The notes beneath the pieces were generated by a model. It had not been told where the DNA came from, made no database searches, and worked only from the letters and a program-made list of their open reading frames with translations. Below, piece by piece: positions 34,127 through 45,913 of a DNA stretch of 64,000 nt. Source of the DNA: Cokeromyces recurvatus. Taxonomy: Eukaryota > Mucoromycota > Mucoromycetes > Mucorales > Mucoraceae. The DNA is taken from NCBI RefSeq assembly GCF_025118155.1, contig NW_026251387.1, positions 434,001 to 498,000 of the forward strand, written 5' to 3'. The position numbers were made by a program, and so were the translations under genes. The stretch's first letter is position 1; every line of letters begins with the position of its first letter.

Positions 34127-35487
34127 AAAGGTAAACCAGTTGTGACGATAAATGAAGGTAAATGATCTATAGTTCTTCCGAAATAACTTGGATCAGGATA
34201 TCCTGCAACCAAAGTAACATGTACTGCATGATAGTCTCTTTGTTCCTCTTCAGTTGGAAAGGAAAATTCAATACCTGAATACTTTAAAGGTGCTGCAAGT
34301 ACAACTTCATCAAAGACCTGATTTTTACCGTCTAAAGTTTCAACCCTATAACGATTTATATGATGACCGTTTGTATCCACTTCGGTGATATTACTAATAG
34401 ATACAACTTTAGTATTCAGCTGAAGATCGGCTCCAGAACGAGAAGCAAATTCTTCAAAAATACGGTAATTTCCATCTTCAACCGCCCATGTACCATGACT
34501 TGCTTCCATTGAAACCTATACAGGATAAATAAATAAATAAATATATACATATATAGAAATAGAAATACACTAAAAGGTGAAAGAATATACCATAACAGCT
34601 AAAGCATGAAGAGCATTCAAATCTTGACAGTAATTACCACGAGTCGCTGTTTGCAGAATTTCATAAGAAAAACGATCATTTATACCCAAGTCTTTCAAAT
34701 AAGACTCTGCTGTCATGTTGACGAGTTCCTTGAGTCCCAGGTCCTTGACAATCTCCATTATTTCATCTTGTTGTTGAGTTTCGTTATAGATGTTCAAAAA
34801 ACGCTTTACAATCTCTTGCTGTTTACGTTGAAACTTGATAGGACTAAGACCATATCGCCAAAGTGCCTTTAGACTATCCCAGTAATAACTTCCTGTTTCC
34901 TCAAATACAAATTGTTCTCCATCCCATACACCAAGTCCAGGACGACGATCCTCTCTTTTCTTCTTAACAAGAGGATCAATGTCGTCGTTATCATCATCTA
35001 CTTCAACTGATGTTCGCTTTAAACCAAATTTATCTGTAGCTTTCATGAGGTTTTGATTTGCTTCAACAAAGATAGATGCTCCGAGCTCCATGGTCCCTAA
35101 CGAGCTATTACCTTTAATGGGAACGGTTGTACTACGACCTCCAATGTAATCTTTACGGTCAAAGATAGTAATTGATATTTGATTAGGACTATTTTCAGAA
35201 GAAGAAGAGAAAACGTTGTTTAGCCAAAAGGCAGTTGAAGTCCCAGAGGCTCCACCACCTAAGATATTAGAGAAAATATTAAATAGCCGTGTCCTTTAAA
35301 TATGTATATGTATATATTGGTCATGCATTGTTAAAATGAACTCTGTTTTATTACCAATAATGGCGACTGATTTTACAATTGGAACATGTGCTTCATGAAA
35401 CACATGTTGTTGTTGATAATCATCAGCATTAGCATGTACTACACAGGATGGAATGAATATGATTAAAGAAAATAAAATTTTTTTCAT
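33530..35487 (-). CDS. PCYOX1: Prenylcysteine oxidase-like FAD protein
   Basis: Exons 35487-35355, 35258-34591, 34515-34125, 34004-33715, 33655-33530; 535 residues, family size about 500. An N-terminal signal peptide (MKKILFSLIIFIPSCVVHA) precedes the FAD-binding VAIIGGGASGTSTAF, completed across intron 1. Further marks are IFDRKDYIGGRSTTV, LGASIFVEAN, and the C-terminal AFENFISTMETQTIAGK, which is diagnostic. It oxidises prenylcysteine released from degraded prenylated proteins, in the lysosome/vacuole or secretory path. A 60-T tract (34063-34122 on +) occupies the intron between exons 3 and 4, right next to the donor site. Confidence 0.93.
34063..34122. repeat. Poly(T) tract, 60 T, inside an intron
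   Basis: It reads as poly(A) in the transcribed strand of the prenylcysteine oxidase gene, directly after the GTAA donor of its third intron. Such length is prone to slippage. Confidence 0.9.
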
Positions 35488-35821
35488 TTGTTAAATAAAT
35501 GATAAGAAACAAACTATTATTATTATGCGAAACAAAAAAAAAAAGGAGGTTCTACGTTTTAAACTCACTGTTGGGAAAAATAAATAAATATTTTAGTAGT
35601 AAAGCATCAGCCTTTTTTTTTTTTTATTGCTGCTTAAATAAATAAATTAGATTAAGCCATTGAGTCCTTCTACTGTATTTTTAAAATATGTTATATTAAA
35701 ATAAAACAATGATAATAATAATAGTAATAATAATAATAAAAGATAAAAAATGAAATAAATAAATATAAAAACAATATTCCTTCCACATCCCAACCCTTCT
35801 TTTCTGTAATAATAATATAAT
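35488..35821. other. Intergenic spacer with simple repeats
   Basis: Between two minus-strand genes. It contains (AAT/TAA) runs at about 35708-35742. No gene is seen; the small minus-strand open frame here is low-complexity Tyr/Leu. Confidence 0.5.
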
Positions 35822-37348
35822 TTATTTACCTTCAAGTACATTCATTGTTTGAAATACAAAAAGCATGATATTAGCAGCCATTTGCATACTAAATCCTCTA
35901 TATAAACCTCGAATACCCCAGGCACTGGTACGTAATGGTGGTGGTGGTGGTGGTGTATGCTTTTGTTGATTCGAAAAGGATATATCACTTTCTGTCGTAT
36001 CACTTTCACTCGACCATCGTTTCTTGTTGTTTTTCACTTTTGCTTTCTTACGATTATTATTACGTTTATATCGTGTACCTTCTTCTTTAAGTATTTTATA
36101 TAATGCGTCCAAGAGACCTCGATAGGGCTGTGGTCTTAGAGCAACTGTTGTCTTGAATTCAATAGGATTTGTTGTTTGGCATTGAAGACGTTTACGTATT
36201 GTTTCTAAAGGTAAAGTGATCAAAAGACCAAGGGTGGAGAGAGTAAGTTCAGCAGCACCATAAAGGATAGGTGAATCAGTAGCTGAAATATGCAAAAGAC
36301 GTGCAATTAATAAAGGTGTACTACAGGATATCAAAGGAGACATGGTATGATAGAATAAAGTAGGAACCAAGTTTTTAGAAAGATAGACGCCTCGAATCCC
36401 ACCTTCTTCAGAAAACATGGTTCGTAAAGCATGAAAAAGTCCCTTATATTTACTACAATGAGGAGATGCAGATTGAACGATTAATCGTGTACGAATAATT
36501 TCTAAAGGACTCAATAAGACACCTATCACAAGATGAGAGACAATCATGGTTGCCATATTAGCTGTTATACTATCAAGATGTAAAAGTGGGATGGTCGTAT
36601 CATCATAGAGACCGAAGACATCATTAAGGGAACTTTCAAGTGCTGGTCGTAAAACGGTACGAAGCATATCATAGATCCAGGTGACTCGCTGTCCTTTGAA
36701 TAACGATCTCCATCCTTCTGTTGGCTGTTTAACGATGGAACTTAAAATTTCTAATACGCCATCTCCTTCCATCGGGGACATTTGATAAATGGGTCGATTT
36801 TTATCATCATATACACTTACAGATGTCGATATGACATTATTCATGGGTGTCTTTGTAATGTCTATAGAAGATCTTTCTTCAGGTCGTTTATAGAATCCAC
36901 CTTCTTCTTCTGAATCACTCTCAACATCAAGTTGATGCATCTTTTTTACAAGAATAAACATAAAGAAAAGAAAAGAAAAAAAAAATAGACAAAATTAGTC
37001 TTCATGTATGTGTATAATTGATAGTTTAAATCAAGTATTTACAGAAGTAAGTTGAAAAGTTGAATCAAGTGGTATTGGTATACCAATAACTTCGACGTCT
37101 TCATGTGGGGAATATTGAACTTGTAATAATGTAGTTCCTACTTCAAAGGGACTCGTCAACATTGTTACAAAGTATTTTAATAAAGCAAAACTCGTACATC
37201 GAGCAGTAAAACTTTTAAGTTGAGTATTGTTATTATCCTCTAGTACTAACGGACTCGCATCACTTGTTGAAGGTAATGAAGTATAATTATGATGATGTAA
37301 ACCTGGTGTATAATAAGGTCGATGTGGATTGACCTTTGGTGTTGACAT
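35822..37348 (-). CDS. UGO1: UGO1/SLC25A46-like mitochondrial carrier family protein
   Basis: Exons 37348-37043 and 36940-35822; 474 residues. Modified carrier repeats are present: TSPFEVGTTLLQVQY (about residues 65-80), GWRSLFKGQRVTW, LLSPLEIIRTRLIVQS (PX[DE]XX[KR]-like) and ITLPLETIRKRLQCQ, with RGLYRGFSMQMAANI near the end. The degenerate first repeat, the acidic linker (ESDSEEEGG) and overall length resemble Ugo1, an outer-membrane partner of Fzo1 and Mgm1 in mitochondrial fusion. A proline run (PPPPPPP, about 425-435) and an Arg/Lys-rich insert interrupt the last repeat. The upstream codon in frame is TTG, so ATG 37348 is the start. A typical transport carrier is less likely but not excluded. 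Confidence 0.78.
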
Positions 37349-37717
37349 ATTCAATACAATATTTACACTCAAAAAAACAAATAAATAAATAAATAAAAAT
37401 ACAGTTATACTTTTTTTTTTTATGTAAATAAAGTTTTATTATGATACGATTTTAATAAACTGTTTTTTCTTCCCCCTTGCAATTTTTTTTTTAACTTACC
37501 TTGATGACTCAAAAATATATAAAATAAGCTAGAAATAAATAGATATTTATATGTGTATTTTTTTTTTTTTTTTTTTTTTGTTTGTCTGCTGTATTATGTT
37601 AAAAGAAAAAGGAGAGTCGAAATTATTGAATAAGTATATCTTCGCATCCTTTTACGTGTATTTATAGGACTGAATTATTGGTTCACACGATTAGATTGTT
37701 TGTATACAGACAAATAG

Positions 37718-37754
<37 letters not shown>

Positions 37755-38059
37755 AAAAACAATCATGTTCGAGTAGGGGAAAAAAAAAATTTTTTTCTCC
37801 TTGTTTGATACATGTACGGCTTGTAAAATAAACATTTCAATATAATGTGTTAGATGTTCTTATATGAGTGAGATTCTCTGATGTTATTGATGACATTTAT
37901 AATGTTAAGAACTGATACAGACACAGACATACTGAATGAGACTGAGTATATAGTTTTATAGAATATAATATATTATATAGTGATTTTTTTTTTTAATTTG
38001 TTGAATTGAAAATGAGTGTAATTTTATCAAAAGTGCAAACTTATTTTTCTCCTTTTTCT
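37349..38059. other. Intergenic spacer
   Basis: Contains a T run (about 37560-37579) and a 33-A run at 37720-37752. Promoter of the carrier gene and 3' flank of the RNA-binding protein. No coding signal. Confidence 0.5.
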
Positions 38060-39127
38060 TTAATAAGGTGATCTGGTACGAGGAGGGTAAGGATCATATC
38101 TTGGTGGTGGGGGACGACGGTCATAACGATCATAGCGATGGTCGTAGCGGTCGTACCTATCATAGCGATCATAGCGATCATAACGGTCTCTTTCGTAACG
38201 ATCATATCTGGGAGGATCATAACGATCCATATAATGTCTGTCATAATAACGATCATATCTAGGTTCACCACGAGGAGGTCTATGATCTCTTCTATCACGG
38301 GCTATACGTATTTAATTGTTACATTTAGTTGTCATACATATAACATATATAATTGAATATCACTTACGTCCTCTCTTGGGTGGACCATAATAACGACCAG
38401 GGGTAGGTGTTCTAGGTCTGGATCTCTTTGCCTTTTCAACTGTAACCATACGGCCGTCAATCTCAGTACCAGTAACACCATTTAAAGCTCTATCAGCATC
38501 TTCAGCAGTAGCCATACGAATAAAACCAAAGCCACGAGATTCACGAGTATGAGGGTCAACCATAATTTCAGCTTTAATAACCTATAAGTACATTTGAATA
38601 AATCACTATATTAATAAAATAGACACATACACACACATATATATATATATATATGTATGTATAATTTACCTTTCCGTATTTAGAAAAGATGTCTTCTAAA
38701 TCAGCATTGGCCGTTCTAATAGAAAGACCAGTGATGAAGAGATTGTCTCCAGGATTGACATCATCATCTTGCCTATTAATATTTATAATGTGTATTTGTA
38801 TATGTGTAAATATATTTGGCTGTAATATGTGTATTCATTGTTTTTTTTATGTATATGTAGAAATAGTGTAAATAATTATGTGGGCTGAACTGCTTACATT
38901 TGTTCTAAGGAACGGGAACGGCTTCTATATCTGTGACCACTGTGATCACGTCTAGGAGAACGAGATCTTGAACGACTACGAGAACGACGGCCTCTCTCAT
39001 CTGAAACGCGTTGTTCAACTTTTTAGAAAAAAAAATAGTCAAAATTTACCCATGAAATGAGATTATATAAAAAAAAATCCTTAATGTTGAATAATAATTA
39101 TTTACCTGAATTATCCAACTCACTCAT
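38060..39127 (-). CDS. SR-like RNA-binding protein, TRA2 type
   Basis: Exons 39127-39106, 39018-38898, 38772-38670, 38581-38368, 38301-38060; 233 residues. Layout is RS-rich N-terminus (RRSRSRSRSRSPRR), one RRM, and a C-terminal Arg/Tyr/Asp repeat region. RRM marks: NLFITGLSIRT (RNP2-like), RGFGFIRM (RNP1) and DGRMVTVEKAKRSRPRTPTP. The linker after the RRM closely resembles the transformer-2 linker (RPRTPTPG). TRA2 proteins bind GAA-type exonic enhancers and promote splicing. The C-terminus repeats RYD about ten times (38100-38240), giving a tandem DNA repeat. Exon 2 could instead start at 39000, which also keeps the frame. Confidence 0.87.
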
Positions 39128-39718
39128 GTTAATGATGAAATGAATTTAGGGAGAATTTAAAAAGGAAAAAAAAAAAAAGAGATGAAGGAAAAGAAAAAAA
39201 AAATAGATAAAAATAATTAATAACTAATACGTCATCGCCGTAGTATTGTACTGTGTTTTTAGAATAAGCAAGAAAAATTTTTACCAAATTGAGAATTATT
39301 TACTTTCAAAATGGGAAAAGCAAGACTACTATTCTGAGAAAAGTTAAACCAAAAATGAGGATACTATAGCTATTGAAGCGAAAGACAAAAAAATGGCGAT
39401 AATAGGCCTCCAAGTTATCCTCTTTATTATCAATAATTATATAATAATTATATTCCATATTTTTTCGATTTCCTTTGGCAAGCATAGGAATGTATAATCA
39501 AATGAATCTTCTATATCAAGGACAGATGTCGGCGAACACAGTATTTTGTCTAACCGACAAAACCCACAAGCCATATCATAAAGCAATAATCACCTCCTTT
39601 ACCCTATTTGTTTTGTTTAATTAAAATATAATGTCTACTCATTTTTTATACTAAGGGGATGCAAAATTGAAAAAACATCAGAGCATAATTAATAAAATTC
39701 AAAACCATAGACAGTTGG

Positions 39719-39779
<61 letters not shown>

Positions 39780-40805
39780 CAAGATATGTAAATTATTTTA
39801 GGTAGAAGGCAATTATGTGAAATAAACTGTAAAACTTATTGAATTCAATTTAAAAAAAATAAAGATGCTTATTTAAAAAAGACATATACAAATCCTTCAC
39901 TGTAATTTCATTTGTCAACTAGTGACACCTTTTGTAGTAGACAGTAGTAAAGGTTTGCAGTATAAGAAACAGTTACATAACTGACTTACTAATGGACTCT
40001 AAGACTACTATGTTGTATTACTATTAGCTCTACCTGCTTGTCCTATGTTTTTTTTCTCCACAAGTGTGTTATATATATGTGTGCTACAACACTTTTCTCT
40101 CAGAACCACTTCACGACTTTTGTTTCTCAACACTAATGCATAAGCAAATGCAAACACATATACTTCTACAAGTATTAACTATGTGTTTACTCTATAAGTA
40201 TCCTTTACAACTGAATTCTACTAAATTACTCCAAAGTGTATTCGACAATTATGCTCTACAACCATACTCTATATATGTACATTACATATGTCTTCTACAA
40301 CCTCTTCCCATAAATTTACTCTACAATCTCTCTCCTCTAGTTGATTCTACTTGTAATATCTACAATCCTTTCCAACTTGCTAATACTCCAAATGTATTAT
40401 AATCTGACATCAAATAATAATTCAACAATCATCAAAAATAAGAAGATAATCAAGGTTGACTGTTGTTCTGTATTTAACCTTAGATTAAAAGTACTGCTTG
40501 GGCAAGTAATAACACAAAAGAAGAAAGGATTCCAAGTTTTTATTTACTCGTTCATATGATCCAAGAAAGCTGTACAATACTGAATATATTTCAGTCGTAA
40601 CTAAATATTTTTCTGATCTCAGGTATTCTTCTATACATAACCCATCATTTAAGATCATAAATAAAACAATTAACTTCTTCTAGAACTAATAATGTTCGGT
40701 TTTGTTGGCTTCACTAGTCTTTTATTTATTTATTTATTTCCCTCTTTTCTTTTTTTCTTCTAAGTACTTTGATTTGATTAAAGCAATACTGTACATGCTC
40801 ATTTA

Positions 40806-40836
<31 letters not shown>

Positions 40837-40841
40837 ATTGT
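39128..40841. other. 1.7-kb intergenic interval
   Basis: No gene is supported. It holds a 54-A run (39723-39776) and, at about 40080-40390, a G-poor stretch with recurring TCTACAA and TACTCTA words that produces an open frame by composition only. (TTTA)n and (AAAT)n runs flank the 3' end of the TatD-like gene (about 40720-40838). Confidence 0.5.
39723..39776. repeat. Poly(A) tract, 54 A
   Basis: Uninterrupted homopolymer in intergenic DNA. Retroposed-copy tails can look like this, but no retroposed gene is recognisable on either side. Confidence 0.9.
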
Positions 40842-41956
40842 TCAAAAATTTACAAACTTTTTCCAATTTCTATTTGTTATTTCTACAACTTGTTGAATTG
40901 TCCATCCACGAGCTTCGGCCACTATCTTTGCAATTTCGACCATACAAATATCAATACCGTTAGGCGAATTCAAATCAGATTCAATCAGTAGTCTATCTTC
41001 TGGTACAATTTTGATTAGTTCAATTAATTTTTTTGCTGGTAGCAGTCTTGCGTTAATGCAAACTGAAAATGAAACATATATTTCAAACCCTTTTAATTCT
41101 AAAAACTGTGTAATAGTAGCAGGTGCTCCACCAAATGAGTGCAAACACATGCGTAACGTATTTGGAGTCCTTTTTAATTTCTTTAGTTGTCGTGTACTGA
41201 ATTGACTAGATTGCTTTTTAAGAAATTCAAACAGATGACCTTGACCTTGTACGCAATGGACACTAATACCTCGGTTTAATTCACGTGCAAGTTGACTTTG
41301 TATATCAAAAATTGCAAGTTGATGTTCAATAGATGTTTGGACTTGAGTTGGTTTACGTCCATGCCAATCAAGGGCACCACCCGGTAAAAGTCGTGCTGAT
41401 CTATCTATACCTACTTCTCCAACTAAGGCATAAGGATAGTCTAGTAGACGTTGTCGCAAACTATTGTACCATACATCATATTGAAAAGGTTCAGTTAATG
41501 AATTTACCATTTCGTCTAGTTCTTCCTTATTGGGTGATTTTAATATAGAATAATAATATTCCTTTGGACTCTTTTTGGATTCATCTTGTGTCATTACGAA
41601 ATGAGAAAACCAAGGATGAATCCCTAATGAATACTCAAATGTTTATATTTACTGCCTTTTTTTTATTATTTATTTATTGTTACATATGTCTGTTTACCAA
41701 AGCATGGTATGCATCTCTTTTCATATAGTTTGTTATTTTCATTGGTTACTTGGGCAACTACATCCCAATCATCTTGTCTGACGCCCATAATTGTAATATG
41801 TCCTGTTTTTAATTGATATATTTGTGATAGGTTATTTAAATCATCATGAGGATGACAATGGGAATCACAAAGATCTTTAAACAATGTTTCGTCAAATTCT
41901 TCTTTTGTGACAGGAACTCCATGGCTCTTAAATTCTAAATTTTCATCAGTTGACAT
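40842..41956 (-). CDS. TatD-family metal-dependent hydrolase (SCN1-like)
   Basis: Exons 41956-41698 and 41623-40842; 346 residues. Metal-binding DSHCHPHDD opens the TIM barrel. CFGIHPWF is restored across the intron. LVGEVGIDR supplies the Glu ligand, ISVHCVQGQG a His ligand, CLHSFGG the next, and LLIESDLNSP the final Asp. TatD nucleases and the fungal Cut9-interacting Scn1 group share this set; the acidic inserts here (SKKSPKEYYYSILKSP) resemble the latter. Predicted DNase or phosphoesterase. Divergent from the beta-adaptin gene across a 225-bp promoter containing a 47-A tract. Confidence 0.88.
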
Positions 41957-41970
41957 TATTGTAAAAATAT

Positions 41971-42026
<56 letters not shown>

Positions 42027-42181
42027 CATGTCAGCAGCAGCGGTCTGATTATTGTGTTGCTGTATATTAAAATTACTAAAGCTAGAAGAGTAATAATTTA
42101 TCAATCAATTGTACAATATAAGGGTTATTTATTTTATTCTTTCTTTCTTTTTTTTTTTTTCCTTCAACTTTAAAAAAGAGA
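41957..42181. promoter_or_regulatory. Bidirectional promoter with a 47-A tract
   Basis: The 225 bp between the divergent ATGs of the TatD-like and beta-adaptin genes include an unbroken A47 at 41978-42024. Poly(dA:dT) of this kind excludes nucleosomes in fungal promoters (established); its role here is inferred from position. Confidence 0.5.
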
Positions 42182-44671
42182 ATGTCGGATGCAAAATATT
42201 TTCAAAGAGGTAAGCTAGAAATATGAAGATTATAAAATTAAATTAATAAAACCTCTCCTCCAAATAGGTAAAATTCAGGAACTTCGAGCAGAACTTACTT
42301 CTGAAAAAAGAGATCAAAAACATCAACGAAAGAAAACAGTTATGAAGAAAATTGTTGCCAACATGACAATGGGAAACGATATGTCACCTCTTTTCCCCGA
42401 TATTTTGAATGTGATGCAAGTGCCCGTATTAGAAATTAAAAAAATGGTGTATCTTTACATCATTAATTACGCACGAACAAAACCTGATATGGCTGTTATG
42501 GCTATTTCTATGTTTATTAAGGTAAAAAAAAAATACAATTATCATCTTTGTATTAGTTGTATAGTTAATGGTTGAAAGATGGTACTGTACTATAGGATGT
42601 AGAAGACCCTAATCCCTTAATTAGAGCCTTAGCTATCCGTACTATGGGCTACATTCAGGTGGAGAAAATTGTAGATGTTTTAATTGACCCATTGAGACAT
42701 AGTTTAAGAGATAGAGATCCTTATGTTCGTAAGACAGCTGCTACTTGCGTTGCTAAGCTATACATGTATGATCGAGTTCTTATAGAAAGTGAACATTTTG
42801 TAGACATGTTGAGAGATTTACTATCTGATCCTAATCCAACTGTAAGAAAAAAAAAAAAGTATATGGGCCATTTTTGCTTACCTTTTTTTATATTAGGTTG
42901 TTGCTAATGCTGTTGCTGCATTGACCGAAATTTCAGAGCGTTCAGATAATATTCAACTAAGATTAAATCATTCAATTGCCAGCAAGTTGGTTTCTGCTTT
43001 AAATGAATGTTCAGAATGGGGTCAAACATACATTTTGGAAGCTTTGATGTATTATGTACCTCAAGAAACAGAGGATGCAGAAATGCTTGCTGAACGTATT
43101 TCTCCTCGTTTACAGCATGCTAACTCTGCAGTTGTCTTGACAGCAACGAAAGTTATAATGTATCTTATGAATTATATAAAAAATGAAGAAGAAATTAGTC
43201 AATTATGCCGAAAACTAGGTCCACCTTTAGGTAAAATTATAAATATAAAAGACAATAATGATGGTACTGAGCCTTTTTTTTTTTTTTAGTTACTTTACTT
43301 GCATCAGGATATGAAGTTCAATATGTTGCTTTACGTAATATTCACCTTATTATTCAAAGAAGACCTGAAATTTTAAAGAACGATATTAAGGTGTTCTTTT
43401 GTAAATATGATGATCCTATTTGTGTTAAGTTGGGTAAATTAGAAATTATCTTTAGACTGGCCAATGTTGGAAACGTTGATATAGTTTTGAATGAACTAAA
43501 GGAGTAAGTACATCCTTTTTTTTAAAAAAAAAGAAAGAAAGAAAAAGAAAAAAAAAGAAAGAATAAAATTAACAAATTATATTTAGATACGCTGCTGAAG
43601 TGGATGTTGATTTTGTTAGAAAATCAGTCAGAGCCATTGGTAGATTAGCTGTTAAGATTGAGTCGGCAGCTAATAAATGCATTTCAGCATTGTTGGAGCT
43701 TATTCAAACTAAAGTCAACTATGTTGTTCAGGAAGCAATTATTGTTATTAGAGTATGTGATAGTGACATTTATAAAAAAAAAACATGTGTATATTTTTGT
43801 GTATTTTTTTTTCTAATACCTTTATTTGCATAAAGGATATTTTTAGGAAATATCCAAATCAGTATGAGAGTATTATTTCCACTTTATGTGAAAATTTGGA
43901 TGATTTGAATGAACCAGAAGCTAAGGCTTCAATGATTTGGATCATTGGTCAATATGCTGACAGAATTGAAAATGCTGATCAATTATTAGATGACTTTTTA
44001 TATACTTTCTTAGAAGAACCTTATGAAGTAAATAGGAAGAAGAAGAAAAAAAGAGAGAGAATATTAAGCAATACTCAATATCATTTATTTTTTATTAGGT
44101 TCAACTAGCGTTATTAACAGCTACAGTAAAATTATTTGTACAGAGACCTACAGCTGGTCAAGAATTAGTGCCTAAGGTGCTCAAATGGGCCACAGAGGAA
44201 GTAGATAATCCTGATTTACGTGATCGAGGTTATATTTATTGGCGTTTACTTTCAACTGATCCTGCTGTTGCCAAAGCTGTAGTCTTATCTGATAAGCCTG
44301 CGATTACAACAGAAAGTGATAATTTAGATCCTAATTTCCTTGATGAACTTTTGTTACATATCGGTTCATTATCCTCTATTTATCACAAGAGTCCTACTTC
44401 CTTTATTAATCGTTATAAGCCTCGTTATTTGTTACCCTCACCTGCTCTTCAGTCAAGAAATGAACTTCAACAACCATCTTTCGCTAAACAACAATTGCAG
44501 GAAACCTTTCAGCAGCCTTCCTTCCAACAATTGCAACCGTCATTATCACAGCAACAACCAAGTATAGCAGCAACTCCATTTAATGATTGGAGTTATAATG
44601 CAGCCACAAATAATAATAGAGTCGTATCTATTCAAAGTAGTAATCCATATTCTATGGACTTGTTACAATAA
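42182..44671 (+). CDS. AP-1/AP-2 type beta-adaptin, no ear domain
   Basis: Large subunit of a clathrin adaptor complex. Exons 42182-42209, 42268-42521, 42596-42841, 42897-43230, 43290-43503, 43587-43752, 43836-44027, 44099-44671; 668 residues. The alpha-solenoid trunk is highly conserved: [97 protein letters not shown] and [16 protein letters not shown]. After the trunk only a Gln-rich hinge of about 80 residues remains, and the protein ends PYSMDLLQ; the C-terminal ear of animal beta-adaptins is missing, as in yeast Apl2. AP-1 (TGN/endosome) is more likely than AP-2. Confidence 0.93.
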
Positions 44672-44924
44672 AGACTTTGTTTGCTCATATCAGAATTAAA
44701 AAAAAAAAGAAAGAAAAGAAAAGTAAAAAGAATTCCACACATCTTTGTTTGAATAAAATAATATGTGTATAAAAAACATTTGCTAAGAAAATTTTGAATT
44801 TTCAATAAACACACACATACATGTCAATCTATAAATCAGGAAGAAAACCCGTATCTATTTATTAAACATACATGTATATAATATATTTTTTTTTAAAAAA
44901 AAAAGAAAAAAGAAAAAGGGAGAA

Positions 44925-45627
44925 TTAATAGTATTTCACATAATCGTCTTTAACTTGCATAAGCCAAATAAGAGAAGTAACTTAAAGCAAAAATAACAAG
45001 TTAGATAAATCATTATATATACTCAAGTGATTCTATTTTACCTGCAACAAACAAAGGAGACATGAAAGGACCATTGAATTTACAACCACGGAAAATGAAA
45101 AGTTCGGCAGCATAATGAGTCAAGGCAATAACATAAGTCCAAATACCAAGATCATACATACTATTGAAATATATATATTAAAAAAAAAATGAATACAAAA
45201 AAGATAACCCTAAATATATTGAGTCTTACAATTTATGTTGAAGATGGAAAGCTGCATAAATACGAATCATACTGACAGACCATGTCCAAGTAGCAAAAAG
45301 ACGACCACTTAACGGAGTAACTTGAATCCAAATAAATATATATATGTATATGTTATATTATTCATTTATTTTTTCTTTTCTTCTTTTTCCACTAAATCCT
45401 CCCCTCTACATACACACACTCACTCACTCACTCAAACATTTATAAATGCAAACTATACCTTCATGAGGTTTATTAGCATAAAGGCGTTTAGTTAAGGAAC
45501 TGGTACAAAAATTTTGAATAGAGTTAAAGATGCCGAGGGCAGAAGTAAATAACAACCACTTGGGAAGATATCCCTCAGGAAGAGTAGAGAACATTTCAGT
45601 AAGTTGAGTATACAAGCCGTCCATCAT
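44925..45627 (-). CDS. ERG28: Ergosterol biosynthesis scaffold ERG28
   Basis: ER membrane protein that tethers sterol C-4 demethylation enzymes (Erg25, Erg26, Erg27) together. Exons 45627-45459, 45320-45230, 45160-45042, 44980-44925; 144 residues, typical length. Four hydrophobic segments. Diagnostic blocks: PKWLLFTSALGIFNSIQNF, SGRLFATWTWSVSMIRIYAA, YDLGIWTYVIALTHYAAELF and FRGCKFNGPFMSPLFVA, then SLIWLMQVKDDYVKYY. Two tandem ATGs (45627 and 45624) start the reading frame. Three of the four introns separate family-conserved blocks cleanly. Confidence 0.94.
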
Positions 45628-45830
45628 AAATATTGCTAAGAAAAAAAAAAAAAAAAAAGGAAAGAGAGAGAAGAAAAAAAAAGAAAATGTTTTTTGGTTC
45701 GAAAGAACATAAAGTGACACAAAAAAAAGAGCGGAATATGGAATTTTAAGCTTTTAATTACATAACATTATATGCTGCTTTGAGCTCCTCCATTATATAT
45801 TACTGCTGCAACCTATGATGGTGAAGTTAA

Positions 45831-45831
<1 letters not shown>

Positions 45832-45869
<38 letters not shown>
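45832..45869. repeat. Poly(A) tract, 38 A
   Basis: Homopolymer in the short spacer between the ERG28 start and the 3' end of the next minus-strand gene. Confidence 0.9.
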
Positions 45870-45871
<2 letters not shown>

Positions 45872-45913
45872 AAAAGACATAAATTACTTTTTAATTTATT
45901 TATTTTTTTATTT

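Noticed and set aside
35647..35841. Possible extra 3' exon of the UGO1-like gene
   Set aside because: A GTAAAT donor and TTACAG acceptor exist, but the added peptide is low-complexity Ile/Leu/Phe; the TAA directly after EGK is the simpler end.
40064..40402. 112-codon ORF
   Set aside because: Produced by a G-poor stretch with recurring TCTACAA words; the translation is repetitive Leu/Tyr/Asn with no family signature.
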